Positions 54,895 to 64,000 of a DNA stretch of 64,000 nt are shown one piece after another. The stretch's first letter is position 1, and every line of letters starts with the position of its first letter. A program made the position numbers and the translations under genes. A model generated the notes under the pieces. The model was not told the DNA's origin. It saw only the letters and a program-made list of their open reading frames with translations, and ran no database searches. This stretch comes from an uncultured bacterium (GTDB taxonomy: Bacteria; Calescibacteriota; Calescibacteriia; Calescibacteriales; Calescibacteriaceae). Location of the stretch: positions 62,001 to 126,000 of the forward strand of contig CALHPK010000001.1 in assembly GCA_938036315.1 (NCBI GenBank). Reading direction: 5' to 3'.

Positions 54895-55284
54895 TCAGGT
54901 TTTCTTCTTTACATGGGTTCCTCTTGATGATAGCTGATAAGCTGATCTTAGTTGGTTCTGAATGTTAGAAATTTGCTCAATCCTTTTCGAATCCGAACCC
55001 GAAATTTTCTGAAGACCAGAAATCAACTTCAGGAAAAGTTCTTCAATATTATAAAACTTTGACACAACTTCGGAAAAATCTGGGAAAGAAATCTTACCCG
55101 AATTAAGATCTCCTATAAGCTCTGACACAACTGGAACAATCTCCTTGAGAATCTCTTCAACTTCAGAAAGTATCAAGTCTAAATTCTCGGAAAAGACATC
55201 ATTTTCTACTATTTGAACCGCTTGCAAAAGTTTCGCCTCAAGCTGAAAGATTATTTCATTCACCCTCTCACTTGACCTCATCAA
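54895..55284 (-). CDS. Hypothetical helical protein
   Basis: I do not recognise this 129-residue protein. It is rich in Leu, Glu, Ser and Val in an alpha-helical pattern with heptad-like spacing (IIFQLEAKLLQAVQIVEND, LILSEVEEILKEIVPVVSELI), ends with basic HVKKKT, and has no signal or membrane segment. It may form a coiled coil or helical bundle. It lies about 130 bp upstream of ribH on the same strand, and no function is suggested by context. Confidence 0.5.
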   Translation of the reverse strand: MMRSSERVNEIIFQLEAKLLQAVQIVENDVFSENLDLILSEVEEILKEIVPVVSELIGDLNSGKISFPDFSEVVSKFYNIEELFLKLISGLQKISGSDSKRIEQISNIQNQLRSAYQLSSRGTHVKKKT

Positions 55285-55513
55285 TTACACCCTCACTAAC
55301 TATAGTAATAATAACAAAAAACATTAATAATAATAAATAAATATCACACAATACATCAGTAAACAATGCTTTAACAATAACAAAATCAACAGAATACCAT
55401 ACCTTACGCCTTACTACAAAAAACATTACTCAAGATGCGATAATTCATAAGATAAGCAATAGGATAATTATCATTAAAGTGCTGTGTATATGAAGATGAG
55501 CGGAAAACAGAGC

Positions 55514-56011
55514 ATGCCCCGGTACAGAATAGGAATTGGATTTGATATGCATCGCTTCATAAGCGAAAGTAAAGGGAAGAAGAAGTTAGTTTTAGGACAA
55601 GTAAGGTTCAATTTCAAGGGATTGGAGGGAGCCTCATCTGATGTAGATGTTCTACTCCACTCGATTTCGGATGCAATCTTGGGAGCTGCTGGAGAGCCAG
55701 ACATAGGAACTTTATTCCCCCCAGCAAAATCAAAAGGCATAAGCTCAAAAGAAATACTTATAAACGCAAAAAAACTTGTAGAGAAAAAAGGATATAGCAT
55801 AGAAAACATCGACTGTGTCATAGTGGCACAAAAACCAAAAATCGGGAATAAAATACCCCTGATGAAAAGAAAAATAAAAGAGATTATTGGGTGCAATATC
55901 AATATCAAGGTTAAAAGTCCAGAAGGAATCGGGGCTTTGGGAAAAGCAGAGGGTATATCAGCAATGTCCATAGCACTACTATGCAAGAATTCTCAGCAAA
56001 AGAATACTTGA
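55514..56011 (+). CDS. ispF: 2-C-methyl-D-erythritol 2,4-cyclodiphosphate synthase, divergent
   Basis: IspF closes the cyclodiphosphate ring in the MEP isoprenoid pathway. GIGFDMHRF carries the Asp and His zinc ligands, and DVDVLLHSISDAILGAAGEPDIG the third His. VKSPEGIGALGKAEGISAMSIALL is the C-terminal active-site block. Two residues that are usually conserved differ: GHSD is GASSD (His replaced), and DIGxHFP is DIGTLFP. ATG at 55514 gives the family-typical start just before RIGIGFD; GTG 55484 and two in-frame ATGs would extend it by up to ten residues. The enzyme may be less usual in kinetics, but zinc ligands are intact. Confidence 0.85.
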   Translation: MPRYRIGIGFDMHRFISESKGKKKLVLGQVRFNFKGLEGASSDVDVLLHSISDAILGAAGEPDIGTLFPPAKSKGISSKEILINAKKLVEKKGYSIENIDCVIVAQKPKIGNKIPLMKRKIKEIIGCNINIKVKSPEGIGALGKAEGISAMSIALLCKNSQQKNT

Positions 56012-56024
56012 GAAAACCTAACCA

Positions 56025-57629
56025 CTAAACAATCGTATCTTTCCTGAACTCTATATCATTTTTGAATGGGTAGTCTATATTATAATGTCCTCCCCTTGAT
56101 TCTTTTCTCATCATAGCGCACTGTATTATAAGCTCCGCAACAATAGCGATATTTCTCAGCTCAATAAGATCATCACTTATGTAGTATCGCCAGTAATCTT
56201 CGAAAATATCTTTTTTTATTATCTGGATCCTCTCCCAAGCTCTTCGCAACCTTTTATCAGAACGAACTACACCAACATAATTCCACATAAGACGTCTTAT
56301 CTCATCCCAAGCGTGTGATATGAGTATTTTCTCATCCTGTGGTACTGCCTTTTCCGATCTCCATACTGGTATATCCTCATGTGGTATGTGTATTTTCTTC
56401 TGGTAATTCAGGCATTTTTCAAGCGCTCTCTTTGAAAAAACTAGGCATTCCAAAAGGGAATTGGAAGCTAATCTGTTTGCTCCATGAAAGCCTGAGTAAG
56501 CAACCTCACCGATTGCAAAAAGGCGAGAAATAGAAGTTTCACCATAAGAATCTACAAGAACACCACCACACATAAAATGAGCTCCAGGGGCAACAGGGAT
56601 AGGCTCCGAAGTTATGTCAATTCCAAGACTTAAACATTTTTCGTATATCTGCGGGAACTTTTCAATTATAAAATCTCTTCCTAAGTGGGTTACATCAAGG
56701 TAAACACATTCATCTCCGGATCTTTTAAGCTCTGTATCTATTGCTCTAGATACTACGTCACGCGGAGCCAGATCACCTGCTGGATGATACTTTTTCATAA
56801 ATGGTCTCCCATCTTTTGTCCTCAATATTCCCCCTTCACCCCTCAGTGCTTCGGTTATGAGAAAGTTCTTAGCTTTGGGATGGAACAATACAGTTGGGTG
56901 AAACTGATAAAATTCCATATTGCAAATCCTTGCTCCAGCCCTTTTGGCCATAGCCACTCCGTCTCCAGTTGCAATATCTGGATTTGAAGTTACAAGATAT
57001 ACCTTCCCAGCTCCACCTGTGGCTAAGATCACGAACTTTCCGAAGATAGTTTCAACACTTTTGGATTTTTTATCGTAAATGTAAGCTCCATAGCACTCAT
57101 CTTCAACACCATCAAAAGTTCTACCAATGAACTTAAACTTAGTTATAAGATCTATAGCCATACAACTTTCGAAGACCTCAATATTTTTATTCTCAACGAT
57201 TCTTTCGTAAAGTTTTCTTTGTATCTCCGCTCCGGTTTGATCTTTCCTGTGGAGTATTCTCCGCTCAGAATGCCCGCCTTCTCTTCCGAGATGAAAATGT
57301 GTATTTTCTCTGTCAAATTCCACCCCCCAGCTTATAAGTTCATCAATAACAGCTCTTGACTCCTTTATAACGAGCTCAACAATATCTCTATTGCACAGAC
57401 CATCTCCCACCTTGAGCGTATCCTCAATATGTTTTTGGATAGAATCCGAATCAGAAAGAGGGGAAGCAGCTATCCCACCCTGAGCGTAATACGAATTTGA
57501 TTCCAAAGCATCTGACTTTGTCACAATAGCAACTCTGCCATATTTTGAAGCTCTTATAGCAAAGGAAAAACCTGCAAGCCCAGAACCAATCACAAGAAAA
57601 TCAAATACATCTATCATAGATCTATACAA
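56025..57629 (-). CDS. nadB: L-aspartate oxidase
   Basis: NadB oxidises L-aspartate to iminoaspartate in quinolinate synthesis for NAD. The FAD-binding start DFLVIGSGLAGFSFAIRA, YYAQGGIAAS, LGREGGHSERRILHRKDQTG, ITEALRGEGGILRTKDG, APRDVVSRAID, GAHFMCGGV, GLHGANRLASNSLLECL-like GFHGANRLASNSLLECLVF and the C-terminal RNIAIVAELII all match. ESRGGHYNIDYP near the end is the family's C-terminal motif. 534 residues is usual. nadA and nadC are not in the window. The gene is 38 bp downstream of carB on the same strand. Confidence 0.97.
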   Translation of the reverse strand: MYRSMIDVFDFLVIGSGLAGFSFAIRASKYGRVAIVTKSDALESNSYYAQGGIAASPLSDSDSIQKHIEDTLKVGDGLCNRDIVELVIKESRAVIDELISWGVEFDRENTHFHLGREGGHSERRILHRKDQTGAEIQRKLYERIVENKNIEVFESCMAIDLITKFKFIGRTFDGVEDECYGAYIYDKKSKSVETIFGKFVILATGGAGKVYLVTSNPDIATGDGVAMAKRAGARICNMEFYQFHPTVLFHPKAKNFLITEALRGEGGILRTKDGRPFMKKYHPAGDLAPRDVVSRAIDTELKRSGDECVYLDVTHLGRDFIIEKFPQIYEKCLSLGIDITSEPIPVAPGAHFMCGGVLVDSYGETSISRLFAIGEVAYSGFHGANRLASNSLLECLVFSKRALEKCLNYQKKIHIPHEDIPVWRSEKAVPQDEKILISHAWDEIRRLMWNYVGVVRSDKRLRRAWERIQIIKKDIFEDYWRYYISDDLIELRNIAIVAELIIQCAMMRKESRGGHYNIDYPFKNDIEFRKDTIV

Positions 57630-57667
57630 TATTATTTTCTACAATATTATTTTTTATCATATATATA

Positions 57668-60600
57668 TCATATAGCTTCATAGACCTTTTCTACAGAAAA
57701 GAGCTCCTGAAGCGAATAAACTTGCAACTTCCTTAAATCTCCTCCCAACTTTTCTCTTATCTCCTTTACTGAAAGGAGTGCCATCTCAACTGATTCTATG
57801 GTTGTGAAGTAGCAAATTCCGGAAAATATTGCAGATTTGCGTATGTATGAAGAATCTGCTATAGCTTTAGCATCGTAATCAAAGGTATTCACAAGCAAAG
57901 AAATTTTTCCGGACTGAATGAAATCTACCAAATTTGGGACTCCTTCTCCGAGCTTGAACACTTTAATGCAATTTATTCCATTTTTCACAAAGTAGTTGTA
58001 AGTGCCCTCGGTGGCGTAGATTTTGAATCCAAGTTTTTCAAATTCAGAAGCTATCTTAGAAGCCTTGGGTTTGTCTTTATCTCTGACTGTAAAGAGGACA
58101 GAACCGGACAACGGAATTTTGTTGTCTACCGCCCACTGCGCCTTGTAAAAAGCTAAAAAAGGAGAAAAATCCACTCCCATAGCCTCGCCGGTAGACCGCA
58201 TCTCAGGTCCGAGCACAGGATCGTGTCTTAGCTTAAGAAATGGCAAAACAACCTCCTTTACAGCAAAAAACTTGGATTCAACATAACCTCTAATTCCCAG
58301 CTCCTTTAATGATTTTCCGCACATAACTTGCGTTGCGACTTTAGCAAGAGGAATACCAATGACCTTTGATATAAATGGCACCGTTCTGGAAGCTCGCGGA
58401 TTCGCCTCAATAACATAGACATCGCCATTATTTATCAGAAACTGAAAATTTATCGGCCCGCAAACACCGAGCCACCTCGAAATAGTATATGAGATATCAA
58501 TTATCTCCCCCTTAATCCTCTTATCGAAACCAAACGGCGGAATCACATTTGCGGAATCCCCAGAGTGAATACCAGCTGGTTCAATATGCTTGAGTATACC
58601 ACCGAGCAGAACATCTTTTCCATCACACACAAGATCAACGTCAATTTCCACAGAATCTTCCATAAACTTATCTATAAGTATTGGCTGATCAGGGGAGACA
58701 TCGATAGCAGTTACAATATATCTTTTGAGCTCTTCCTCATTTTTCACTATAGTCATAGCCCTCCCACCAAGAACATATGAAGGTCTTATGAGAACAGGAT
58801 ACCCTATATTCTTAGCTTTTTCAACCGCCTCTTCCAATGAATATGCAATATCAGATGGAGGTTGCTTTATCCCAAGATGAGCAATAAGCTCCCTAAATTT
58901 CTCTCTATCCTCAGCAATATCGATCGATTCAACAGATGTCCCAGCAATTCTGAATCCTTCCTTTTCAATCTGTCTGGCCATATTAATCGGAGTTTGTCCT
59001 CCAAAACTTACGAAAACTAAATCAGGCTTTTCTAAATCCAATATCTCCAGAACATGCTCAAGATCTAATGGTTCAAAATATAACCTGTCAGATGTATCAT
59101 AATCTGTTGACACGGTTTCTGGATTCGAATTTATCATAATCGAGTAATATCCAATATCCCTGAGAGCAAATACTGCATGTGTTGCGCAGTAATCAAATTC
59201 AACCCCCTGTCCTATTCTATTTGGTCCTGCCCCGATTACAACCGCTTTCCTTTTCTGAACGGGATATGCCTCATTCTCGTGGTCATATGCAGAGTAGAAA
59301 TAAGGGGTGTAAGCTGGAAACTCGCCCGCGCAAGTATCAACACATTTGAAAACCGGTCTTATGTTCTTTCCCCTCCTGAGTTCTCTCACCTGTTCTTCGG
59401 TGGCATTACAAAGGTAAGCTATATATCTATCTGAAAAACCTGACGATTTGGCTTCCTCAAGTAGCTCAGGGTCAATATCTTCTATATTTCCCTTGTATTT
59501 GGATACTCTCCTTTCTAAATCTATGATATTCTCCATCTGTCTTAGGAACCACTTATCTATTTTAGTTTTTTGATGTAAGGACTCAACGCTTTTGCCTCTG
59601 CGCAACAACTCAAAGATAGCAAAAATTCTCATAGGATTTGGCATAAGATATTCCTGTAGCTCTTTGTCGGATAAATCCAATCTTACTGGAAAGTACGGTT
59701 TCTTCTCCAAAGATGCTATGGCTTTAAGAAAAGCCTCTCTGAAATTTCTACCTATTGCCATAACTTCTCCCACCGACTTCATCTGAGTTCCAAGATAAGG
59801 ATCCGCCTCGGGAAATTTTTCAAAATCAAACCTCGGTATCTTTACGACTACATAGTCTATAGATGGCTCGAACGACGCCGGAGTTTTTTGAGTTATAAAA
59901 TTTGGAATCTCATCAAGAGTATACCCTACTGCTAAAAGAGCAGCGATTTTTGCTATTGGGAATCCTGTAGCCTTTGATGCCAGAGCAGAACTTCGCGAAA
60001 CTCGTGGATTCATCTCTATAACAAGCATCCTACCAGTTTTCGGATCAACAGCAAACTGAATATTTGATCCACCTGAATCAACACCAATTTCAATCATTAT
60101 TCTTTTTGAAGCATCACGCATTGCCTGAAACTCCTTATCAGAAAGTGTCTGAGCAGGCGCAACAGTAATAGAATCCCCAGTGTGCACACCCATAGGATCA
60201 AAGTTTTCTATTGAGCATATAACGGAAAAGTTATCATTTCTATCTCGCATAACTTCAAGCTCAAACTCCTTCCAGCCATCAAGGTATTCTTCAACAAGCG
60301 CAGAATGCTTTGAACTAATTCTCAAAGCAAATTTCAGCTTATCAGCAAATTCATCTCCAGTCCACGCTATCGAACCACCTGTACCACCAAGGGTATAAGA
60401 TGGTCTTATAACAGCAGGAACACCAATATAACTCAATGCATCCTTTATTTTATCCTCGGAATCAACGAAAATTGATTTCGGAACTTCAAGACCAATCCTT
60501 TCCATAGCTCTTTTGAACTCATTCCTATCCTCGGCTTTTTTTATAGCGTAATAATTCGCACCCAAAACCTCAACCGAGTATTTCTGAAGAACTCCACTTT

Positions 60601-60910
60601 CCCATAACTCAGTGGTAAGATTTAACGCTGTCTGTCCCCCCAGTGTCGAGAGTAAAGCGTCAGGTCTCTCTTTCTCAATAATCTTCTCAAGAATCTCAGG
60701 GACAAGAGGCTCGATATAGGTTCTATCTGCAAATTCCGGATCTGTCATTATTGTTGCGGGATTTGAATTGACCAAAATAATTTGATATCCCTCTCTCTTC
60801 AGAGACTTTAATGCTTGAGTCCCAGAATAATCGAATTCACAAGCTTGACCTATGATTATAGGTCCGGAACCTATAACCAAAATTTTCTTTATGTCCCTCC
60901 TTTTCGGCAT
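57668..60910 (-). CDS. carB: Carbamoyl-phosphate synthase large subunit
   Basis: CarB makes carbamoyl phosphate from bicarbonate, ammonia and two ATP for pyrimidines and arginine. Both homologous halves are intact: [22 protein letters not shown] in the first ATP-grasp half, and [23 protein letters not shown] in the second. [21 protein letters not shown] and [12 protein letters not shown] are the grasp loops. An MGS-like C-terminal domain (about residues 935-1080) would bind allosteric effectors. The length of 1080 is normal. carA is not adjacent; nadB follows 38 bp downstream. Confidence 0.98.
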   Translation of the reverse strand: MPKRRDIKKILVIGSGPIIIGQACEFDYSGTQALKSLKREGYQIILVNSNPATIMTDPEFADRTYIEPLVPEILEKIIEKERPDALLSTLGGQTALNLTTELWESGVLQKYSVEVLGANYYAIKKAEDRNEFKRAMERIGLEVPKSIFVDSEDKIKDALSYIGVPAVIRPSYTLGGTGGSIAWTGDEFADKLKFALRISSKHSALVEEYLDGWKEFELEVMRDRNDNFSVICSIENFDPMGVHTGDSITVAPAQTLSDKEFQAMRDASKRIMIEIGVDSGGSNIQFAVDPKTGRMLVIEMNPRVSRSSALASKATGFPIAKIAALLAVGYTLDEIPNFITQKTPASFEPSIDYVVVKIPRFDFEKFPEADPYLGTQMKSVGEVMAIGRNFREAFLKAIASLEKKPYFPVRLDLSDKELQEYLMPNPMRIFAIFELLRRGKSVESLHQKTKIDKWFLRQMENIIDLERRVSKYKGNIEDIDPELLEEAKSSGFSDRYIAYLCNATEEQVRELRRGKNIRPVFKCVDTCAGEFPAYTPYFYSAYDHENEAYPVQKRKAVVIGAGPNRIGQGVEFDYCATHAVFALRDIGYYSIMINSNPETVSTDYDTSDRLYFEPLDLEHVLEILDLEKPDLVFVSFGGQTPINMARQIEKEGFRIAGTSVESIDIAEDREKFRELIAHLGIKQPPSDIAYSLEEAVEKAKNIGYPVLIRPSYVLGGRAMTIVKNEEELKRYIVTAIDVSPDQPILIDKFMEDSVEIDVDLVCDGKDVLLGGILKHIEPAGIHSGDSANVIPPFGFDKRIKGEIIDISYTISRWLGVCGPINFQFLINNGDVYVIEANPRASRTVPFISKVIGIPLAKVATQVMCGKSLKELGIRGYVESKFFAVKEVVLPFLKLRHDPVLGPEMRSTGEAMGVDFSPFLAFYKAQWAVDNKIPLSGSVLFTVRDKDKPKASKIASEFEKLGFKIYATEGTYNYFVKNGINCIKVFKLGEGVPNLVDFIQSGKISLLVNTFDYDAKAIADSSYIRKSAIFSGICYFTTIESVEMALLSVKEIREKLGGDLRKLQVYSLQELFSVEKVYEAI

Positions 60911-61106
60911 AACTTCATAAGATAACAGAACTACTGCATTGCAATTTATTCAAATACCAAAAATTCTCCTCATTTTTTGGAATTTTAGTTCTGTATACAG
61001 TGTTTTTTTATGATTCAAGTTTTCCAGAATTTGCCTTTCAGAGCTTCATCCGCTGGTGAATAAATTCTGTTGATCACTTTTCAGGAAAATTTTATCGCTG
61101 TAAAGT

Positions 61107-61120
61107 ATGTATGCATACAT
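61107..61120. promoter_or_regulatory. Perfect 14-bp palindrome next to the galE stop codon
   Basis: ATGTATGCATACAT is a perfect inverted repeat immediately beyond the galE stop (minus strand). The 210-bp gap between galE and carB otherwise shows only AT-rich sequence. It might be an operator or a chance dyad; no family is suggested. Confidence 0.25.
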
Positions 61121-62113
61121 TCAGAATCGCCGATTGATTTCCCAATTCCATGCAGTCTTCACAATGAACTCAATATCATCATATTTTGGAGAAAAATCCA
61201 GAACCCTTTTTATCTTTGAGTTATCAGCTAAAAGAATTTCAGGATCACCGGGTCTTCTTCCGGTTATCCTCTTTTTAATTTCTTTCCCAACTACCTTCTC
61301 GACAACTCTTACAACCTCAAACACCGAGTAACCTCTCCCGTATCCAACATTGAATATATTAGATTCTGACCCGTCAAGTAAGTACCTGAGAGCAAGGACA
61401 TGCGAATCAGCTAGATCTGACACATGGATATAATCTCTGATACATGTTCCGTCGGGGGTCGAGTAATCTACACCGTATATCTCAAGAAGCGGAAGTTCCC
61501 CCTTGGCTACTTTCAGGGCTCGCAGAATAAGATGAGTTGGGTTTGGAGATGACTGCCCAAGCTCTCCCTCAGGATCGGCTCCGGCAGCATTGAAGTACCT
61601 CAGTGAAACAAAAGAAAAGTTAGGCTCAGCATATGATAAATTGTAAAGTATCCTCTCACACGCAAGTTTAGTCTCCCCATATGGATTGGTAGGACATACC
61701 GGCGCATGCTCTGGAACTGGGACCTTATCAGGGTTTCCGTAAACCGCTGCAGTAGATGAAAATATAAACCTTACTCTTTTCCTCTTGAGCAAAGGTAGAA
61801 GCTCGGAACATATAGATATCATTCCACCAACATTATTATCCCAGTACTCAACTGGTTTTTCGACACTTTCAGGGGCAACTATCAGAGATGAAAAATGCAT
61901 AATAACATCCGGAGAAAATTCAGATAAAATTTTTCTGATAAATTCTCTGTCTCTCACATCTCCGACCACAAGTTTCCCATACAAAATAGCCTCCTTATGC
62001 CCTGTTGACAAATTATCTACCGTTAGAACTTCTGGGTTTTTGATACTTTTGGATATGGCCTTTATCACATGACTTCCAATATAGCCCGCCCCCCCTGTAA
62101 TAAGTATTCTCAT
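61121..62113 (-). CDS. galE: UDP-glucose 4-epimerase
   Basis: GalE interconverts UDP-glucose and UDP-galactose using tightly bound NAD. Blocks are ILITGGAGYIGSHV, VDNLSTGHKEAI, MHFSSLIVAPESVEKPVEYWDNN, the Ser-Tyr-Lys site with FIFSSTAAVYGNP and TNPYGETKLACERIL, and YFNAAGADPEGELG, then RDYIHVSDLADSHVLAL and NVGYGRGYSVFEVV. 330 residues is typical. It begins 9 bp after the hpnA-like gene, in the tandem duplication described at 62114, with no visible ribosome-binding site. Confidence 0.95.
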   Translation of the reverse strand: MRILITGGAGYIGSHVIKAISKSIKNPEVLTVDNLSTGHKEAILYGKLVVGDVRDREFIRKILSEFSPDVIMHFSSLIVAPESVEKPVEYWDNNVGGMISICSELLPLLKRKRVRFIFSSTAAVYGNPDKVPVPEHAPVCPTNPYGETKLACERILYNLSYAEPNFSFVSLRYFNAAGADPEGELGQSSPNPTHLILRALKVAKGELPLLEIYGVDYSTPDGTCIRDYIHVSDLADSHVLALRYLLDGSESNIFNVGYGRGYSVFEVVRVVEKVVGKEIKKRITGRRPGDPEILLADNSKIKRVLDFSPKYDDIEFIVKTAWNWEINRRF

Positions 62114-62157
62114 TGGGATTTATCAAAAATACAACTGGGACTTATCAAAAATACAAC
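62114..62157 (-). repeat. 22-bp tandem duplication spanning the hpnA-like stop and the galE start
   Basis: Two 22-bp units of TGGGAYTTATCAAAAATACAAC (plus-strand sense) lie head to tail with one mismatch. Because 22 is not a multiple of three, one copy is read as CIFDKSQ and the next as LYF and stop, so the duplication sets the last residues of the upstream protein and the distance to galE. Confidence 0.93.
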
Positions 62158-63196
62158 TTAGCCTCCTTGAAATCCCAGGCTTAACTTTGCCACTCTTTAG
62201 GAAAAATAATATTGCATCCTTTATGGCATTGTCAAGTGGAGTAATCTCATATCCAAGCTCTGTCTTTGCCTTTTCAGATGAGTAGAACAAATTAAGCATA
62301 GATGCTCTGGCCTGCGCCCTGGTTATAAGAGGAGGTCTGCCAGTTATCCATGCCCAAAGCTCCAAAATTGCTCCCACAATATAACCAATGTAACAAGATA
62401 AAAATCTTGGAAGCTTCAATGGCTTTTTCAGTCCGGTAAGCCTTGACATAATATCAAAAACTTCCGACAGAAACTTGTTGTGTCCCCCCATAATATAGAC
62501 CTGTCCGCTTTTACCTTTTTCTAGTGCAAGAATGTGCCCTCTGGCAACATCTTTCACATTCACAAAGGAAAATCCCACATCCGAATATATCGGGATCTCC
62601 CTATTTAAAAACTTCAGGATCAAAAGTCCTGTTGGTGTTGGTTTGTAATCCCCCCACCCGATCGGAGCGGAAGGGCAAACCACCACAATATCCATGCCCT
62701 CCTTCGCTCTCTTTAAGACCTCCCTCTGAGCTAAAATTTTACTCCTTGCGTAGTGATCTTTTAAATTCCAGGGATTGAAAAACCATGGCGGTGGAGATTC
62801 TAAAGCTGACTCATCAATGGGGTTTTCATCTCTTGAAAGCCCAATTGCCCCAGTGGTACTTGTGTAGACCACTCTTTCTACTCCCTTCCTTCTTGCAGCC
62901 TCCAAAACCTTTGTAGTTCCTCCAACATTTACTTCATAAAAGATGCTTGTGTCCTTTGCCCAAAACAGATACACTGCTCCAACATGAAAGACAACATTGC
63001 ATCCAGAAAGAGCCTTTTCCAAGGAATCTTCATCTCTCAGATCTCCATATCTTATCTCAACTCCCAAGTCCTTGATATTTGATATATCCCCTCCAGGTCT
63101 TACAAAAGCTACCGGTTCATATTTGTTTGACTTTATAAGCTCGTGGATCAAGTTCGATCCTACAAATCCGTTAGCTCCCGTGACAAGACACCTCAT
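62123..63196 (-). CDS. hpnA: NAD-dependent epimerase, hopanoid-associated HpnA-like
   Basis: Extended SDR of the dihydroflavonol-reductase branch: CLVTGANGFVGSNLI, VRPGGDISNIKDLGVEI, GAVYLFWAKDTSIFYEVN, VGGTTKVLEAARRKGVERVVYTS and the catalytic YARSK. SAPIGWGDYKPTPTGLLILKFLN and YIMGGHNKFLSEV are close to HpnA, whose genes often accompany hopanoid synthesis. Whether hopanoids are made here is unknown; no squalene-hopene cyclase is in the window. Other SDR sugar dehydrogenase roles remain possible. It is upstream of galE on the same strand, separated by nine bases. Confidence 0.75.
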   Translation of the reverse strand: MRCLVTGANGFVGSNLIHELIKSNKYEPVAFVRPGGDISNIKDLGVEIRYGDLRDEDSLEKALSGCNVVFHVGAVYLFWAKDTSIFYEVNVGGTTKVLEAARRKGVERVVYTSTTGAIGLSRDENPIDESALESPPPWFFNPWNLKDHYARSKILAQREVLKRAKEGMDIVVVCPSAPIGWGDYKPTPTGLLILKFLNREIPIYSDVGFSFVNVKDVARGHILALEKGKSGQVYIMGGHNKFLSEVFDIMSRLTGLKKPLKLPRFLSCYIGYIVGAILELWAWITGRPPLITRAQARASMLNLFYSSEKAKTELGYEITPLDNAIKDAILFFLKSGKVKPGISRRLSCIFDKSQLYF

Positions 63197-63232
63197 AATA
63201 AACTAATATAATAAGCAACCCAAAACTTACCT

Positions 63233-64000
63233 CTAATTTTCCAATTCTATGAAATTATATGCTGATTTCAGAATCTTCTTTGAGACTTTGAAGTATTCTA
63301 CTATTTTCTGGAATCTGTCAGGAAAACTCCTGGTGTAGTAGATTGAAATAAAAAGAGCTATTCTATCATCTGCATTATCAAGATTTTTCACTGCTTCCAA
63401 TTTTTTTTTCATATCAGATGAGAGAGGAAGTTCTGGCCTGATCGAGAAAAGGACAGAAAGTCTGTCAAGCTCCAAAATAAAATCAAAAAATGAAGTATCA
63501 TATGCTCCTAATTTTAATTCGCTAAAGAATCTATCTCCTTGGACATTATGGAAAGCTCCGATTTTTTTTGCAAGTTCAAGTGATTCTATAGTCTCCTGAG
63601 CTATCTCAAGGTTAAGCTTTTTAGAAAAGCGTACAGCCCTCAATATCCTTGTTGGGTCATCAGCTATGCTATTTCGGTGCAAAACCCTTATTTTCCTTTT
63701 CAGAATATCCTCGATTCCACCGAACGGATCTATAATCTTCAAACTAAAATCTCCTTTCTTTATATCTCCTGAGATTTCTACTGCAATACTATTTATTGTA
63801 AAGTCTCGCCGACCAAGATCCTGCTCAATGTTATCCACAAAGGTTACCTTCGGATGTTTGCCGGGAATCGGATATATTTCTTTGCGGGCTCGAGCAAGAT
63901 CTATCCTCAGCCCACCTTGAAACTCAAAACTCAAAGTCCCGAAATATTCAGAATACTTAAGGTTCTTCCCTCTGAGCTTTCTAAAAAGTTCCCTTCCCAC
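63233..64000 (-). CDS. tRNA nucleotidyltransferase/poly(A) polymerase family protein, 5' part outside window
   Basis: The N-terminal part of this gene lies beyond base 64000; the visible frame is open to the edge, so its leading GTG is not a start. The visible part has IDLARARKEIY, DLGRRDFTINSIAV, IIDPFGGIEDILKRKIRVLH and DDPTRILRAVRFSKKLNLEI, the conserved palm and neck regions of class II CCA-adding enzymes and poly(A) polymerases. The class II nucleotidyltransferases all share these blocks, so CCA-adding, A-adding or PcnB roles cannot be told apart without the missing part. It is upstream of the hpnA-like gene on the same strand. Confidence 0.85.
   Translation of the reverse strand: MGRELFRKLRGKNLKYSEYFGTLSFEFQGGLRIDLARARKEIYPIPGKHPKVTFVDNIEQDLGRRDFTINSIAVEISGDIKKGDFSLKIIDPFGGIEDILKRKIRVLHRNSIADDPTRILRAVRFSKKLNLEIAQETIESLELAKKIGAFHNVQGDRFFSELKLGAYDTSFFDFILELDRLSVLFSIRPELPLSSDMKKKLEAVKNLDNADDRIALFISIYYTRSFPDRFQKIVEYFKVSKKILKSAYNFIELEN

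Overview
The window is AT-rich DNA from a Gram-negative (diderm) bacterium. LpxK (lipid A), an OmpA-type C-terminus, lipoprotein signals, an O-antigen-ligase-like protein and several nucleotide-sugar epimerases all point to an LPS-type outer membrane. Arginine is written mostly as AGA/AGG, isoleucine often as ATA, and the housekeeping proteins are rich in Lys, Glu and Ile; this fits, but does not prove, a thermophile. Two giant surface proteins contain a Gly-Cys motif, a hydrophobic helix and basic residues resembling MYXO-CTERM sorting signals, which hints at a relative of the former delta-proteobacteria. I cannot name the genus.

Layout. 1-1.9 kb: the end of a GT2 glycosyltransferase and a DksA-like zinc-finger protein with a long acidic/basic tail. 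2-9.4 kb (minus): lpxK behind a 2127-residue cysteine-rich secreted protein. 9.6-17.8 kb (plus): rpsO, then a 2540-residue subtilase-like lipoprotein whose catalytic Asp is Glu and which carries four copies of an unrecognised Cys-rich module, FnIII domains, a propeller and FG-GAP repeats. 17.8-26 kb (plus except the TauE/SafE gene): bioB, a membrane protein, tauE-like, a purB-purS fusion, a minor pilin, a UDP-sugar epimerase, rsmD and a DUF255 protein. 26-33.5 kb (minus): a FecR-like lipoprotein and a 2241-residue HYDIN-repeat/OmpA protein that looks like a fusion of two proteins. 33.5-39.6 kb (plus except one response regulator): vanZ-like, speD-speE, a frameshifted ctaB, a MaoC protein, a nucleoside hydrolase and ddl. 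39.6-47 kb (minus): pstA, rimP, an MBL hydrolase, an alpha/beta hydrolase, an ABC ATPase, an ornithine cyclodeaminase-like protein and a ThDP enzyme. 47-64 kb: an O-antigen-ligase-like gene, rpsL-rpsG-uvrB, hemA, a PKD lipoprotein, ribH, ispF, nadB, carB, galE, hpnA-like and the end of a tRNA nucleotidyltransferase-family gene.

Most housekeeping genes stand apart from their usual partners: rpsL-rpsG without fusA/tuf, rimP without nusA/infB, rpsO without pnp, carB without carA, pstA without pstSCB, purB-purS without purQ/purL. Intergenic spaces are short, and many carry tandem duplications of 10-24 bp, some of them at start codons, ribosome-binding sites or stop codons. I saw no rRNA, tRNA, CRISPR array, transposase or phage gene. 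The most unusual content is the set of very large modular surface proteins; no complete new defence or metabolic system could be established.
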